In this document: in pieces, positions 7,068 through 15,170 of the stretch
Numbering within the stretch: the first letter of the stretch is position 1
How the letters are laid out: every line of letters begins with the position of its first letter
NCBI GenBank assembly: GCA_015488735.1
Contig: WFNG01000059.1
Span: 1 to 32,203, forward strand
DNA from: Bacteroidales bacterium
GTDB lineage: Bacteria; Bacteroidota; Bacteroidia; Bacteroidales; F082
Length of the DNA: 32,203 bases
Direction of reading: 5' to 3'
Position numbers and translations under genes: made by a program
The notes under the pieces: generated by a model
What the model was told of the DNA's origin: nothing
Databases searched by the model: none
The model's input: only the letters and a program-made list of their open reading frames with translations

Positions 7068-7859
7068 ATGACTTGGTTTCACGCCCTCATACTTTCTATT
7101 GTTGAAGGTCTGACTGAATTTTTACCGGTATCGTCCACCGGACACATGATTCTCATGGAAGGTATTCTGGGAATGAAAAGTAATGATTTTATCGAGGCCT
7201 TTATTGTCAACATTCAGTTTGGTGCTATCCTCTCGGTAGTAGTTTTGTATTGGAAGCGCTTTTTTCAATCGTTAAGCTTTTATTATAAACTGTTTGTCGC
7301 TTTTCTGCCTTCTGCCGTTATCGGCTTGTTATTTATTCATTATATTAATGAGCTGCTGCAGAGTGTTTATGTGGTGGCCGTTATGCTAATTTTAGGTGGA
7401 ATAATTCTGGTTTTTGTAGATAAGTGGTTTAAGCATCCGGCCAAAAATCAGGAAGTAACTTACAAAAAGGCTCTTGTTGTCGGGTTATACCAGATATTGT
7501 CTATGATACCGGGGACCTCCCGGTCGGCAGCGACCATTATTGGGGGTATGACACAAAAACTATCGAGAAAAACAGCGGCTGAATTTTCTTTCTTTCTTGC
7601 TGTTCCTACTATGTTTGCTGCATCAGGATATAAATTACTGGAAAGTTACCTTAAGAATCACCATGTTATTAACGCCGGGAACATTGGATTTCTTTTGTTT
7701 GGAAATGTAGTAGCTTTTGTGGTCGCCCTTTTTGCCATAAAATCATTTATCAGTTATCTGACAAATCACGGGTTTAAGATTTTTGGTTATTACCGTATTG
7801 TGGTTGGGTTAGTTATCCTTATTCTCTATGCATTTGGCGTTAACTTAAGTATTTCCTGA
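7068..7859 (+). CDS. uppP: undecaprenyl-diphosphatase UppP (BacA)
   Basis: Inner-membrane enzyme that removes one phosphate from undecaprenyl diphosphate, recycling the lipid carrier for peptidoglycan and O-antigen synthesis; extra copies give bacitracin resistance. 263 residues, the normal length. The two family signatures are present: EGLTEFLPVSSTGH (residues 13-26, holding the catalytic Glu17 and His26) and PGTSRSAATIIGG (from about 148). The rest is hydrophobic with about eight helices. It lies between DUF3098 and truB and its stop overlaps the truB start by one base, a layout conserved in Bacteroidota. Confidence 0.97.
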   Translation: MTWFHALILSIVEGLTEFLPVSSTGHMILMEGILGMKSNDFIEAFIVNIQFGAILSVVVLYWKRFFQSLSFYYKLFVAFLPSAVIGLLFIHYINELLQSVYVVAVMLILGGIILVFVDKWFKHPAKNQEVTYKKALVVGLYQILSMIPGTSRSAATIIGGMTQKLSRKTAAEFSFFLAVPTMFAASGYKLLESYLKNHHVINAGNIGFLLFGNVVAFVVALFAIKSFISYLTNHGFKIFGYYRIVVGLVILILYAFGVNLSIS

Positions 7860-8560
7860 TGGCTTTTAACTTTTGGGATGGCGAAATACTTTTGGTTGAT
7901 AAGCCACTAGGCTGGACATCTTTTGATGTGGTTAATTCGCTCCGTTACTTTATTTGCAAGACGTATAAAATTAAAAAGTTAAAAGTTGGCCATGCCGGGA
8001 CACTTGATCCCATGGCCACAGGGTTATTAATTATCTGTACCGGTAAAATGACCAAGCAGATTGACCGGTTTCAGGGAATGGATAAAGTGTATGTAGGTCA
8101 GATGTGCCTTGGAGCAACAACGCCATCCTATGATAAGGAAACGGAACCCGACCGGCAATTTGATATTTCGAAACTTGATATAAATATTCTGAAAGAAAAA
8201 AGCAGACTGTTTTTGGGCGATATTGACCAGATTCCTCCTCTCTATTCTGCCATAAAAATAAAAGGGGAGCGTGCTTATAATCTGGCCAGAAAAAAGGAAG
8301 ATGTTAAGCTAAAATCAAGAAGGGTGACTATCCATCAATTCGACATTGTGAATTACAATCCACCCGATGCCGGATTTTATGTCCGTTGCAGCAAAGGTAC
8401 TTATATCCGGTCGCTGGTGCGTGATTTTGGTGAAAGTCTTGACAACGGAGCCTATCTTACTGCCTTGAAGCGTACACAAATTGGAACTTATTCTTTGTCT
8501 GATGCCTGGAGCCTGGAATCTGTTAAAGAGACTATATTGCGGGAAGCCAAAGAAAATTAA
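7859..8560 (+). CDS. truB: tRNA pseudouridine-55 synthase TruB
   Basis: Converts U55 to pseudouridine in the T-loop of tRNAs. 233 residues. The catalytic motif GHAGTLDPMATGLL is present with Asp50 as the nucleophile; KPLGWTSFDVVN near the N-terminus, IPPLYSAIKIKGERAYNLAR and the RCSKGTYIRSL segment are further family blocks. It is shorter than the E. coli enzyme (314 residues) because the C-terminal PUA-type domain is missing, as is usual in Bacteroidota. The ATG shares one base with the uppP stop (TGATG), implying translational coupling. It converges on the MlaF gene with only 19 bp between the stops and no obvious terminator. Confidence 0.97.
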   Translation: MAFNFWDGEILLVDKPLGWTSFDVVNSLRYFICKTYKIKKLKVGHAGTLDPMATGLLIICTGKMTKQIDRFQGMDKVYVGQMCLGATTPSYDKETEPDRQFDISKLDINILKEKSRLFLGDIDQIPPLYSAIKIKGERAYNLARKKEDVKLKSRRVTIHQFDIVNYNPPDAGFYVRCSKGTYIRSLVRDFGESLDNGAYLTALKRTQIGTYSLSDAWSLESVKETILREAKEN

Positions 8561-8579
8561 TCTGTATCATCTGCTATTG

Positions 8580-9326
8580 TTAACGTTTGATTCTGCGGGT
8601 AAGTTCTGTGGCAAAGACAAAATCGTTAAGCTCTTTTTTATCAGTTTTAAGAATTGTTTCTTTATCTCCTTCCCAGCATAGCTTTCCGTGATTGATAAAG
8701 CAGATTTTTTCTCCAATCTGCAATACGGAATTCATATCATGGGTATTAATAACGGTGGTCATGTTAAACTTTTTGGTCAGGCTGGAGAGGAGTTCGTCAA
8801 TTCGCTCTGCCGTTTTAGGGTCTAGTCCGGAGTTGGGTTCATCGGCAAATAAGTATTTGGGCATAAGCGATATAGCACGGGCAATGGCTACGCGTTTAAC
8901 CATGCCTCCACTCAGCTCCGCCGGATACTTATTGTTGCTGCCGGTAAGGTTAACATTCTCAAGAACAAAGTTCACCCGTTCTTTTTTTTCTTTAATTCCC
9001 ATTTCAGTAAACATATTGAGCGGGAACATGATATTGTCTTCCACTGTGAGCGAATCGAACAAGGCACCACCCTGAAACAACACCCCCATTTCCTGACGGA
9101 TATGCTTTCTTCTTTTATCAGAGATATTGGAAAAACGCCGGCCATGAAAGTCAACCTCGCCACTGTCCACATCATACAAGCCAATACAACATTTCATAAG
9201 AACGGTTTTTCCCGAACCACTTTGCCCGATAATCAGGTTTGTTTTTCCCTCTTCAAAGGTTGTGCTTATATTGTTGACAATTAACTGATTTCCAAAACTT
9301 TTAGATATATTTTTTACTTCAATCAT
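8580..9326 (-). CDS. MlaF-type ABC ATPase (phospholipid/MCE transport)
   Basis: ATPase of a lipid-trafficking ABC system that maintains outer-membrane asymmetry or moves lipids across the envelope. 248 residues. Walker A GQSGSGKTVLMK, Q-loop LFQGGALFDSL, signature LSGGMVKRVAIARAI, Walker B YLFADEPNSGLDP and switch His in INTHDM are all intact. The GGALFDSLTVEDN segment is typical of MlaF/Ttg2A. The start overlaps the stop of the upstream permease gene by 4 bp (ATGA). No MCE-domain (MlaD) gene follows here; it must lie elsewhere if present. Confidence 0.94.
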   Translation of the reverse strand: MIEVKNISKSFGNQLIVNNISTTFEEGKTNLIIGQSGSGKTVLMKCCIGLYDVDSGEVDFHGRRFSNISDKRRKHIRQEMGVLFQGGALFDSLTVEDNIMFPLNMFTEMGIKEKKERVNFVLENVNLTGSNNKYPAELSGGMVKRVAIARAISLMPKYLFADEPNSGLDPKTAERIDELLSSLTKKFNMTTVINTHDMNSVLQIGEKICFINHGKLCWEGDKETILKTDKKELNDFVFATELTRRIKR

Positions 9327-10063
9327 GTGAGCAGAAGTTGGGTAAGAATTAAATCGGAGAAGATAATTAAAATGCTGCTTACAACGATGGCTTCGGTACT
9401 GGCTTGCCCCACTTCTACCGAACCTCCCTTTACGGTGTAGCCTTTATAGGCAGAAACGGAAGTAATAATAAAAGCAAACACAACTGTTTTAATCATGGCA
9501 TAAGTCAGGGTAAAAGGATCAAACCACGATTGAATGCCAATAATATAATCGGCGGAAGGTATTAAGCCTGTTATAATACCCATAATCCAGCCCCCCAGGA
9601 TACCGAGAAAAATTGAATATACAATTAACACTGGAAAATAGAGCATGGCAGCGACTATTTTGGGTAATACGAGAAAATTTGGGGGGTTAACTCCCATAAC
9701 ACGAAGGGCATCAATTTGTTCGGTGATACGCATAGTGCCAATTTCGGAAGCAATACGCGAACCCACTTTCCCGGCGAGAATCAGACTGATAATAGTAGGC
9801 GAAATCTCCAATACCAGCATTTGCCGTGTGGAAAAACCAATGGTCGATTTGGGAATAAATGGAGAATCAATGTTATAAGCCATTTGAATGGCGATAATGG
9901 CACCTGTAAAAAGGGAAATAATAGAAATAATACTTATGGAGTCTACTCCCAGTCGCTTAAAATCATACAACAACTGACGCCGGAATACGAAACCTTTGTC
10001 AGGCCTTTTAAAAGCCTGAAGTACCATAACAACATATTCGCCTATTTGATATAATATATTCAT
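9323..10063 (-). CDS. MlaE-type ABC permease
   Basis: Integral inner-membrane permease of the MlaE family, 246 residues, the normal length. Recognisable blocks: GVDSISIISIISLFTGAIIA, then the strongly conserved LEISPTIISLILAGKVGSR with IASEIGTMRITEQIDALRVM (the MlaE signature region), followed by NFLVLPKIVAAML and a C-terminal helix. It pairs with the MlaF-type ATPase whose gene overlaps its end. On the minus strand a near-consensus -7 box (TAATTTAG) lies about 15 bp before the start. The substrate is expected to be glycerophospholipid by family. Confidence 0.95.
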   Translation of the reverse strand: MNILYQIGEYVVMVLQAFKRPDKGFVFRRQLLYDFKRLGVDSISIISIISLFTGAIIAIQMAYNIDSPFIPKSTIGFSTRQMLVLEISPTIISLILAGKVGSRIASEIGTMRITEQIDALRVMGVNPPNFLVLPKIVAAMLYFPVLIVYSIFLGILGGWIMGIITGLIPSADYIIGIQSWFDPFTLTYAMIKTVVFAFIITSVSAYKGYTVKGGSVEVGQASTEAIVVSSILIIFSDLILTQLLLT

Positions 10064-10232
10064 AATATGATGGGGCTAAATTACAGAATTTTGTTGAACA
10101 TTGTTTTTATTTTACTGTCCTTTTTATTTCTGAAGGGTTATAACGAAATAAAGAAACAGAAATGTTTTTTCCATGTGTAAAGAAATAATACCGATTTTTG
10201 CCCGTTTAAATAAATGTAAAAAGTTAAATATT

Positions 10233-10418
10233 ATGGAAAAACACAACGAAAAACATTGTCTCTTCTGCAAAAAAGACTCGGAGCAGGTTCCGCTGGTACA
10301 ACTTTCTTTTAAAGGGAAAAACTATTGGATTTGTCCACAACATATTCCCGTTTTAATTCACGACCCATCCCAACTGGAAGGAATGATTCCCGGGGCCCAA
10401 AACATGCAGGCAGGATAA
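10233..10418 (+). CDS. small zinc-ribbon-like protein
   Basis: 61 residues. A CxxC pair (Cys9, Cys12; CLFCKKD) and a second pair CPQH (Cys34, His37) are spaced as in a one-zinc ribbon; between them are short strand-like segments (VPLVQLSFKGKNYWI). The C-terminal part, IPVLIHDPSQLEGMIPGA, is well formed and looks conserved rather than random. A longer frame begins at an ATG at 10173, but the 20 extra residues (rich in Lys/Cys, no domain) are unlikely to be coding; the ATG at 10233 is chosen. Function unknown; a metal-binding or RNA-/protein-binding role is a guess. It is a single-gene unit between mlaE (divergent) and an outer-membrane protein gene. Confidence 0.75.
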   Translation: MEKHNEKHCLFCKKDSEQVPLVQLSFKGKNYWICPQHIPVLIHDPSQLEGMIPGAQNMQAG

Positions 10419-10467
10419 ATATTTTGCCTCAATAAACGGCTGCAACTATTGGAATTTTGAAAAAAAC

Positions 10468-10498
10468 TTGTACAGGTAAAAAGTTTTATTTATTTTTG
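10468..10498 (+). promoter_or_regulatory. consensus Bacteroidota promoter
   Basis: TTG (10468-10470), 20-bp spacer, TATTTTTG (10491-10498). This is the clearest -33/-7 pair in the window and lies 42 bp before the ATG of the outer-membrane barrel gene. Confidence 0.7.
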
Positions 10499-10540
10499 AC
10501 AAACAAACAAAACAGTTATCTCATTTAAAATCTTTTAATT

Positions 10541-11167
10541 ATGAAAAAAATTACCTTATTTTTAGTGGCTGTTCTCATGAGTGGGATTACGTATGGACAG
10601 TTCCATATCGGGCCGCAAATAGGCTATACAGCCTCAAAGCTTTCTTATAAAGGATCGGATATTTCCAATGGCCTAAAACACAACATGCTGGTAGGTGTGT
10701 TTATGCGTATCGGGAAAAAGATTTATGTTCAGCCTGAAGTGAATTATATGACTCAGGGAAGTGTTTTTAAATTTCCCTTAATCGGAGGAAGTTCATCTGT
10801 TGTTGAGCAAAATGTCAATCTGAAATCTATTCAGGTTCCTTTGAGTATTGGATGGCAGTTTGTGAATTTGAAAATTATTAAGCTTAGGGTATTTGGCGGT
10901 GCAACAGCCAATTTTATTGTGGATAAAACCATTGATACTAAAAATGGTTCTCCCAAAGACTATCTTCTTCCCCAGGATTTTAATAACATCCAGTGGCAAT
11001 ATCAGCTGGGGGTAGGCGTTGATATTTTGATGTTTGCTCTTGATGTTAAATACTACGGCGGAATAAACGACCTTTTCAACGGTACGGTTAAATACGATGG
11101 GGCATCTCATTCTGTTACCGGAGCTTCCAACGTATTTGAAGTAACGCTTGGATGGAAAATTTTATAG
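10541..11167 (+). CDS. outer-membrane beta-barrel protein (PorT-like/porin family)
   Basis: 208 residues. A signal peptide (MKKITLFLVAVLMSGITYG, cleavage before QFHIG) is followed by alternating amphipathic strands: HIGPQIGYTASKLSYKG, NMLVGVFMRIGKKIYVQPEV, SIQVPLSIGWQFVNLKIIKL, WQYQLGVGVDILMFALDVKY and a last strand SNVFEVTLGWKIL. This pattern is that of the small eight- to ten-stranded outer-membrane barrels common in Bacteroidota. No transport or adhesion role can be assigned. It has a consensus promoter and a strong terminator, so it is monocistronic. Confidence 0.88.
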   Translation: MKKITLFLVAVLMSGITYGQFHIGPQIGYTASKLSYKGSDISNGLKHNMLVGVFMRIGKKIYVQPEVNYMTQGSVFKFPLIGGSSSVVEQNVNLKSIQVPLSIGWQFVNLKIIKLRVFGGATANFIVDKTIDTKNGSPKDYLLPQDFNNIQWQYQLGVGVDILMFALDVKYYGGINDLFNGTVKYDGASHSVTGASNVFEVTLGWKIL

Positions 11168-11186
11168 ATTTGAGCGCTATCATAAC

Positions 11187-11223
11187 AAAAAAATGTCGGT
11201 ACATTTGTGCCGGCATTTTTTTG
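11187..11223 (+). terminator. strong intrinsic terminator
   Basis: The arms 11187-11202 and 11207-11222 form a 16-bp stem (two G-U pairs, otherwise perfect; core GTCGGTAC / GTGCCGGC) around the loop ATTT, with the run of seven T at the end of the right arm. It lies 20 bp after the outer-membrane barrel gene. Confidence 0.85.
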
Positions 11224-11259
11224 TTCCTTTTTTGTTTTAATGTCTGATTTGTTTTGGTT

Positions 11260-12267
11260 ATGAAAAAACAATTTTCAATTTCTTTTTTCCTTTTAGCTTT
11301 TCTTTCGGTCGTGTTGTTTTCATGCCATAATGCCAACCGGAACGTGCCGGTGGTTCCCGAAAGCAAATTACCCAAAGTGCAGGTGAAAATTCATCGTTAT
11401 GGGAAAGCACTTTTTAGCATAGATCTGAAAAATTTCAAAGCGGGATTAAAAAAAATAAAGCCTGAATTTCTTCCGTTTTTGAATGCCAACCTTAACGACA
11501 CAGCTCATTTAAATCAGCTTTATCGTTATGTTACTGATACACAAATTCAGTATGTCTATCACAAAACCATGCAGGTTTTTCCCAATCTGAACACCTTTAA
11601 AAAGCAACTGCAATCGGCTTTTGCACATTTAAAATATTATTATCCATTGTATCATTTGCCTGAAGTTTACACCTATGTTTCCGACATGTACTACGAGCAA
11701 CCCGTTATGAAACGGGGTAATACAATAGTTATCGCTTTGGATGATTATCTTGGAGAAAAATTCCCGCTTTATACGGATTTAAACATTCCGCAATATCATC
11801 GCCATTGTATGGCTAAGGAAAATATGGTTGTTGATGTTGTACGGACAATATACAGTAGCTCTTTTCAGCAAAAAGTTTATCCTAAAACATTGTTGGATAA
11901 TATGTTGGAAGCAGGGAAAGAGCTCTATTTTATTGACGCCATGTTACCCGGAATTCCGGATACACTTAAAATATGCTATACGGGAAAACAGCTGCAATGG
12001 ATAAAGAAAAACAAAAAACAGGTATGGGCTGTAATGGTGAAAAACCGGTTTTTATATTCCACCGATTACATGCTTATCAACAAAATGATGCAACCTGGTC
12101 CTTTTAGCGATGGCTTTTCGCATGCTTCACCACCGGCTATGGCACGATGGTTTGGATGGCAAATGGCGCGAAAGTACATGCATGACCACCCAAAGATGAC
12201 ACTTCAAAAATTCCTGAAAATGAAAGATGCCCAGACCTTTCTCGAAGATTCAGCTTACAAACCCTGA
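11260..12267 (+). CDS. gldB: GldB-family lipoprotein
   Basis: 335-residue lipoprotein with signal MKKQFSISFFLLAFLSVV and lipobox LFSC (Cys22). The body matches the GldB family as I know it: KVQVKIHRYGKALFSID at the start, IVIALDDYLGEKFPLY in the middle, AGKELYFIDAMLPGIPDTLK, then YTGKQLQWIKKN, LYSTDYMLINKMMQPGPF and MARWFGWQMARKYM. GldB is needed for gliding and type IX secretion-linked motility in Flavobacterium, but homologues are widespread in non-gliding Bacteroidota, so gliding should not be assumed. The start is the ATG at 11260, not a TTG six bases upstream. Its 3' end overlaps the end of the glycyl-tRNA synthetase gene by 13 bp on the other strand. Confidence 0.85.
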   Translation: MKKQFSISFFLLAFLSVVLFSCHNANRNVPVVPESKLPKVQVKIHRYGKALFSIDLKNFKAGLKKIKPEFLPFLNANLNDTAHLNQLYRYVTDTQIQYVYHKTMQVFPNLNTFKKQLQSAFAHLKYYYPLYHLPEVYTYVSDMYYEQPVMKRGNTIVIALDDYLGEKFPLYTDLNIPQYHRHCMAKENMVVDVVRTIYSSSFQQKVYPKTLLDNMLEAGKELYFIDAMLPGIPDTLKICYTGKQLQWIKKNKKQVWAVMVKNRFLYSTDYMLINKMMQPGPFSDGFSHASPPAMARWFGWQMARKYMHDHPKMTLQKFLKMKDAQTFLEDSAYKP

Positions 12268-13790
12268 TTATTCTGAGTCAGACTTTTGGCCACAATTCCG
12301 GAAATTTCATTCATTGGAATCCGTTCCTGTTTCATACTGTCGCGCTCGCGCAGTGTAACCGTGTTGTCTTCCAGCGTTTGATGGTCAACGGTTATACAAT
12401 AAGGTGTTCCGATGGCATCGTGGCGACGGTAACGTTTTCCAATGGTATCTTTTTCTTCATAGAAACACATGAAATCACTTTTCAGATTATCCATGACTTC
12501 CCGTGCTTTTTCCGGTAGCCCGTCTTTTTTAGTCAACGGGAAGACAGCAATTTTGTAAGGTGCCAGAAATGGCGGCAACTTCATAACTATGCGTTGTGTT
12601 CCGCCTTCCAGATTTTCTTCGGTGTAGGCATTGCTAAGGATTGCGAGAAACATACGGTCGAGGCCGATGGAGGTTTCTATGACGTAAGGCACGTAACTTT
12701 CGTTGATTTCCGAATCGAAATAACGTAGTTTCTTGCCTGAATATTTTTCGTGCGCACTCAGGTCGAAGTTGGTACGCGAATGAATCCCCTCCAACTCTTT
12801 GAAACCCATGGGAAATTCAAATTCTATATCGGTAGCAGCGTTGGCGTAATGTGCCAGCTTATCGTGGTCGTGAAAACGGAATTTTTCTGCCGGGATGCCG
12901 GTGGAGAGATGCCAGTTCATGCGTTTTTCCTTCCACGATTTGTACCATTCCATTTCAGTGCCGGGGCGTACAAAAAACTGCATTTCCATCTGCTCAAATT
13001 CGCGCATACGAAAGATAAACTGCCGGGCTACAATCTCATTCCGGAAAGCTTTTCCTGTTTGGGCAATGCCAAACGGGATTTTCATTCTGGAAGTTTTCTG
13101 CACGTTCAGGTAATTGACAAAAATTCCCTGGGCTGTTTCGGGGCGAAGATAAATTTCAGAAGCACCGTCTGCAGTAGAGCCCATCTGAGTGGAGAACATC
13201 AGGTTAAACTGTCGCACATCTGTCCAGTTTTTGGAACCTGAAACCGGATCGGCAATACCCAAATCTTCAATAAGCTGTTTGATGGCTGCCATATCCGAAC
13301 GATCCATAGCCGGATAAAGACGAGCCTTTATCTCTTCCATCTTTTGGCGGTTAGCCACCACCCGCGGGTTAGTTTCCTGAAATTGTTTTTCATCAAAACT
13401 CTCACCAAAACGTTTTCGTGCTTTGGTAACTTCTTTGTTGATTTTAGCTTCTATTTTGGCGAGATAATCTTCTACCAGCACATCAGCACGGTAGCGTTTT
13501 TTTGAGTCTTTGTTGTCTATCAGCGGATCGCTAAAGGCATCTACATGGCCCGAAGCCTTCCAAATGGTAGGATGCATGAAGATGGCTGCATCGAGGCCCA
13601 CAATGTTTTCGTGCATTTGCACCATGGCTTTCCACCAATAATTGCGGATGTTTTTTTTCAACTCCACACCGTTTGGGCCGTAATCGTATACGGCACTCAG
13701 CCCGTCGTAGATATCGCTGGAAGGGAAAACAAATCCGTACTCTTTTGCGTGTGCAATAATTTTCTTTAATAAATCTTCTTGTTGTGCCAT
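12255..13790 (-). CDS. glyQS: glycyl-tRNA synthetase (class II, single-chain homodimer type)
   Basis: Charges tRNA-Gly with glycine. 511 residues. N-terminal class II motif 1 region (YGFVFPSSDIYDGLSAVYDY, GPNGVELKKNIRNYWW) and the block LRPETAQGIFVNY are seen; motif 2 is FGIAQTGKAFRNEI with REFEQMEMQFF; motif 3 is VIETSIGLDRMFLAIL. The C-terminal anticodon-binding domain contains PPFLAPYKIAVFPLTKKDG. This is the eukaryote/archaea-like alpha2 form, not the alpha2beta2 GlyQ/GlyS form of E. coli; it is the normal one in Bacteroidota. Its end overlaps the gldB end by 13 bp tail-to-tail. Confidence 0.97.
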   Translation of the reverse strand: MAQQEDLLKKIIAHAKEYGFVFPSSDIYDGLSAVYDYGPNGVELKKNIRNYWWKAMVQMHENIVGLDAAIFMHPTIWKASGHVDAFSDPLIDNKDSKKRYRADVLVEDYLAKIEAKINKEVTKARKRFGESFDEKQFQETNPRVVANRQKMEEIKARLYPAMDRSDMAAIKQLIEDLGIADPVSGSKNWTDVRQFNLMFSTQMGSTADGASEIYLRPETAQGIFVNYLNVQKTSRMKIPFGIAQTGKAFRNEIVARQFIFRMREFEQMEMQFFVRPGTEMEWYKSWKEKRMNWHLSTGIPAEKFRFHDHDKLAHYANAATDIEFEFPMGFKELEGIHSRTNFDLSAHEKYSGKKLRYFDSEINESYVPYVIETSIGLDRMFLAILSNAYTEENLEGGTQRIVMKLPPFLAPYKIAVFPLTKKDGLPEKAREVMDNLKSDFMCFYEEKDTIGKRYRRHDAIGTPYCITVDHQTLEDNTVTLRERDSMKQERIPMNEISGIVAKSLTQNNQGL

Positions 13791-13810
13791 GATGTTAAAT
13801 TTGAAGTGCG

Positions 13811-13818
13811 CAAAATTA
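13811..13818 (-). promoter_or_regulatory. -7 box for glycyl-tRNA synthetase
   Basis: On the minus strand TAATTTTG, followed by C, matches TAnnTTTG and lies 20 bp before the ATG. No clear -33 TTG is present. Confidence 0.45.
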
Positions 13819-13867
13819 CAAATATTCGGAGATACACAGGTTTTTTCTTTTTGGAATAGGGGTATAG

Positions 13868-13972
13868 ATGAAACACGTTACTTCCAATGACGAAATCATA
13901 ATGAAAGACCACAGACTGGTTAAGGTAAATGAAGAAAAAATTCTTGTCTTCATACCTGAACGGGACAAGTAG
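13868..13972 (+). CDS. possible 34-residue small ORF
   Basis: An ATG-TAG frame of 34 codons in the 258-bp gap between the diverging ends of two minus-strand genes. The peptide starts MKHVTSNDEIIMKDHRL and ends ILVFIPERDK; it is charged, has no membrane helix and is not recognised. Codon choice looks plausible but no ribosome-binding site or promoter box is evident. It could be a real small protein, a remnant of a larger gene, or chance. Confidence 0.25.
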   Translation: MKHVTSNDEIIMKDHRLVKVNEEKILVFIPERDK

Positions 13973-14048
13973 CTTTAGGAGAAACTTTAAATTCAGATTT
14001 TGATGTCAGAATGTAGATTTAAACTTCCGGTTTCCGACTTCTAAAATT

Positions 14049-15125
14049 TTACTTCTGATTAAAAATCCTGGTCTGTCGTTGAATAGATTCTTTGTGAATC
14101 AGGTTCAGCAGTTTTTTTAAAAAATGTTCATCCAGCCCCAGATGGGTGCCTATAGACAGCCTGTCGGTGATGATTCCCGCCCAGCGTTTCATTTGTAAAA
14201 TAGTGATGTTGTTGTCGCGTTTGTAATCACCAATTTCTTCAATAATCTCCAGCCTCCTGGCAAGAATCTGAAGCATTTCGCCATCCAATTTATCAATTTC
14301 GGTACGTAGTGTTTCCAGTTTGTTTTCAAAATCAGGATTTCCCGTACGTTTTCGTAAGATAAGGTTGTGCAACAGTTTATCCAGCGTATTGGGGGTAATC
14401 TGTTGGGCAGCATCGGTGAGTGCATTTTCCGGATTTTCGTGAACTTCGAGCATGAGGCCATCCATTTCGAGGTCAACTGCTTTTTGAGAAATCTCCTGCA
14501 GCAGGTCGCGACGACCGCAAATATGGCTGGGATCAACAATAATGGGAAGTTGAGGTACCAGCCGTTTCAGCTCGATGGGAATTTCCCACATGGGGGCATT
14601 GCGGAAAAGAGATTTCTCAAAATAATGAAAGCCGCGATGGATGGCAAGAAGTTGCTTTATGCCGGCAGTGTTTACCCGCTCCAATGCGCCAATCCACAGT
14701 TTCAGATCTGGAATAATGGGATTTTTTACCATCACTGTTACGGGAGCTCCTTTCATGGCTTCTGCCAGTTCCTGAACCAAAAACGGGTTTACAACGGTTC
14801 GTGCCCCGAGCCAGAGAATATCTATTCCGTATTTCAGCGCAAGCTCCACGTGGCCGGCACGAGCTACCTCAACGGTGGTTAATAATCCGGTTTCATCTTT
14901 TACCCTTTTTAACCATTGCAATCCCTGTTCGCCCACACCTTCAAAAGCACCGGGGCGGGTACGTGGCTTCCATAACCCGGAACGAAAAACTTTTACTTCC
15001 GGAATTTTGGCTATCTGGCGGGCTGTCCGCATAACCTGTTCTTCACTTTCGGCGCTACATGGCCCGGCAATGACGAGTGGAAATTCTTCCGGTTGCCAAA
15101 GGTTACCCTGTGCGGCTATGTCCAT
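14049..15125 (-). CDS. bifunctional DAHP synthase / chorismate mutase
   Basis: Joins the first step of the shikimate pathway (phosphoenolpyruvate + erythrose 4-phosphate to DAHP) with chorismate to prephenate conversion. 358 residues from the ATG at 15125. The N-terminal aldolase domain shows LVIAGPCSAESEEQV, VFRSGLWKPRTRPGAFEGVG, VMVKNPIIPDLKLWIGA and IVDPSHICGRRDLL; the C-terminal part from about residue 258 is a helical AroQ-type chorismate mutase (LRTEIDKLDGEMLQILARRL, KRDNNITILQMKRW). This fusion is known in Bacteroidota such as Prevotella and Porphyromonas and allows prephenate to inhibit the synthase. A frame upstream from a TTG at 15161 is rejected because it runs through the promoter's -7 box. 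Confidence 0.95.
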   Translation of the reverse strand: MDIAAQGNLWQPEEFPLVIAGPCSAESEEQVMRTARQIAKIPEVKVFRSGLWKPRTRPGAFEGVGEQGLQWLKRVKDETGLLTTVEVARAGHVELALKYGIDILWLGARTVVNPFLVQELAEAMKGAPVTVMVKNPIIPDLKLWIGALERVNTAGIKQLLAIHRGFHYFEKSLFRNAPMWEIPIELKRLVPQLPIIVDPSHICGRRDLLQEISQKAVDLEMDGLMLEVHENPENALTDAAQQITPNTLDKLLHNLILRKRTGNPDFENKLETLRTEIDKLDGEMLQILARRLEIIEEIGDYKRDNNITILQMKRWAGIITDRLSIGTHLGLDEHFLKKLLNLIHKESIQRQTRIFNQK

Positions 15126-15141
15126 ATCTGTACTCACACTG

Positions 15142-15170
15142 CAAAAATAAACATTTGACAACAGTCACAA
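15142..15170 (-). promoter_or_regulatory. promoter of DAHP synthase/chorismate mutase
   Basis: Minus-strand TATTTTTG (15142-15149), followed by C, with a TTG 18 bp upstream (15168-15170). The predicted start of transcription is only about 10 bp before the ATG at 15125. It overlaps the promoter of the DEAD-box gene on the other strand. Confidence 0.55.

Noticed and set aside
10173-10232. N-terminal extension of the zinc-ribbon protein
   Set aside because: Twenty residues of no domain character; the ATG at 10233 starts right before the metal-binding part.
11115-11375. 86-codon minus-strand frame over the gap between the barrel gene and gldB
   Set aside because: Crosses a strong terminator and the gldB start; composition is not protein-like.
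12750-13241. 163-codon plus-strand frame
   Set aside because: Lies entirely inside the glycyl-tRNA synthetase gene on the other strand and has no domain.
14367-14882. 171-codon plus-strand frame
   Set aside because: Antisense shadow of the DAHP synthase/chorismate mutase gene.
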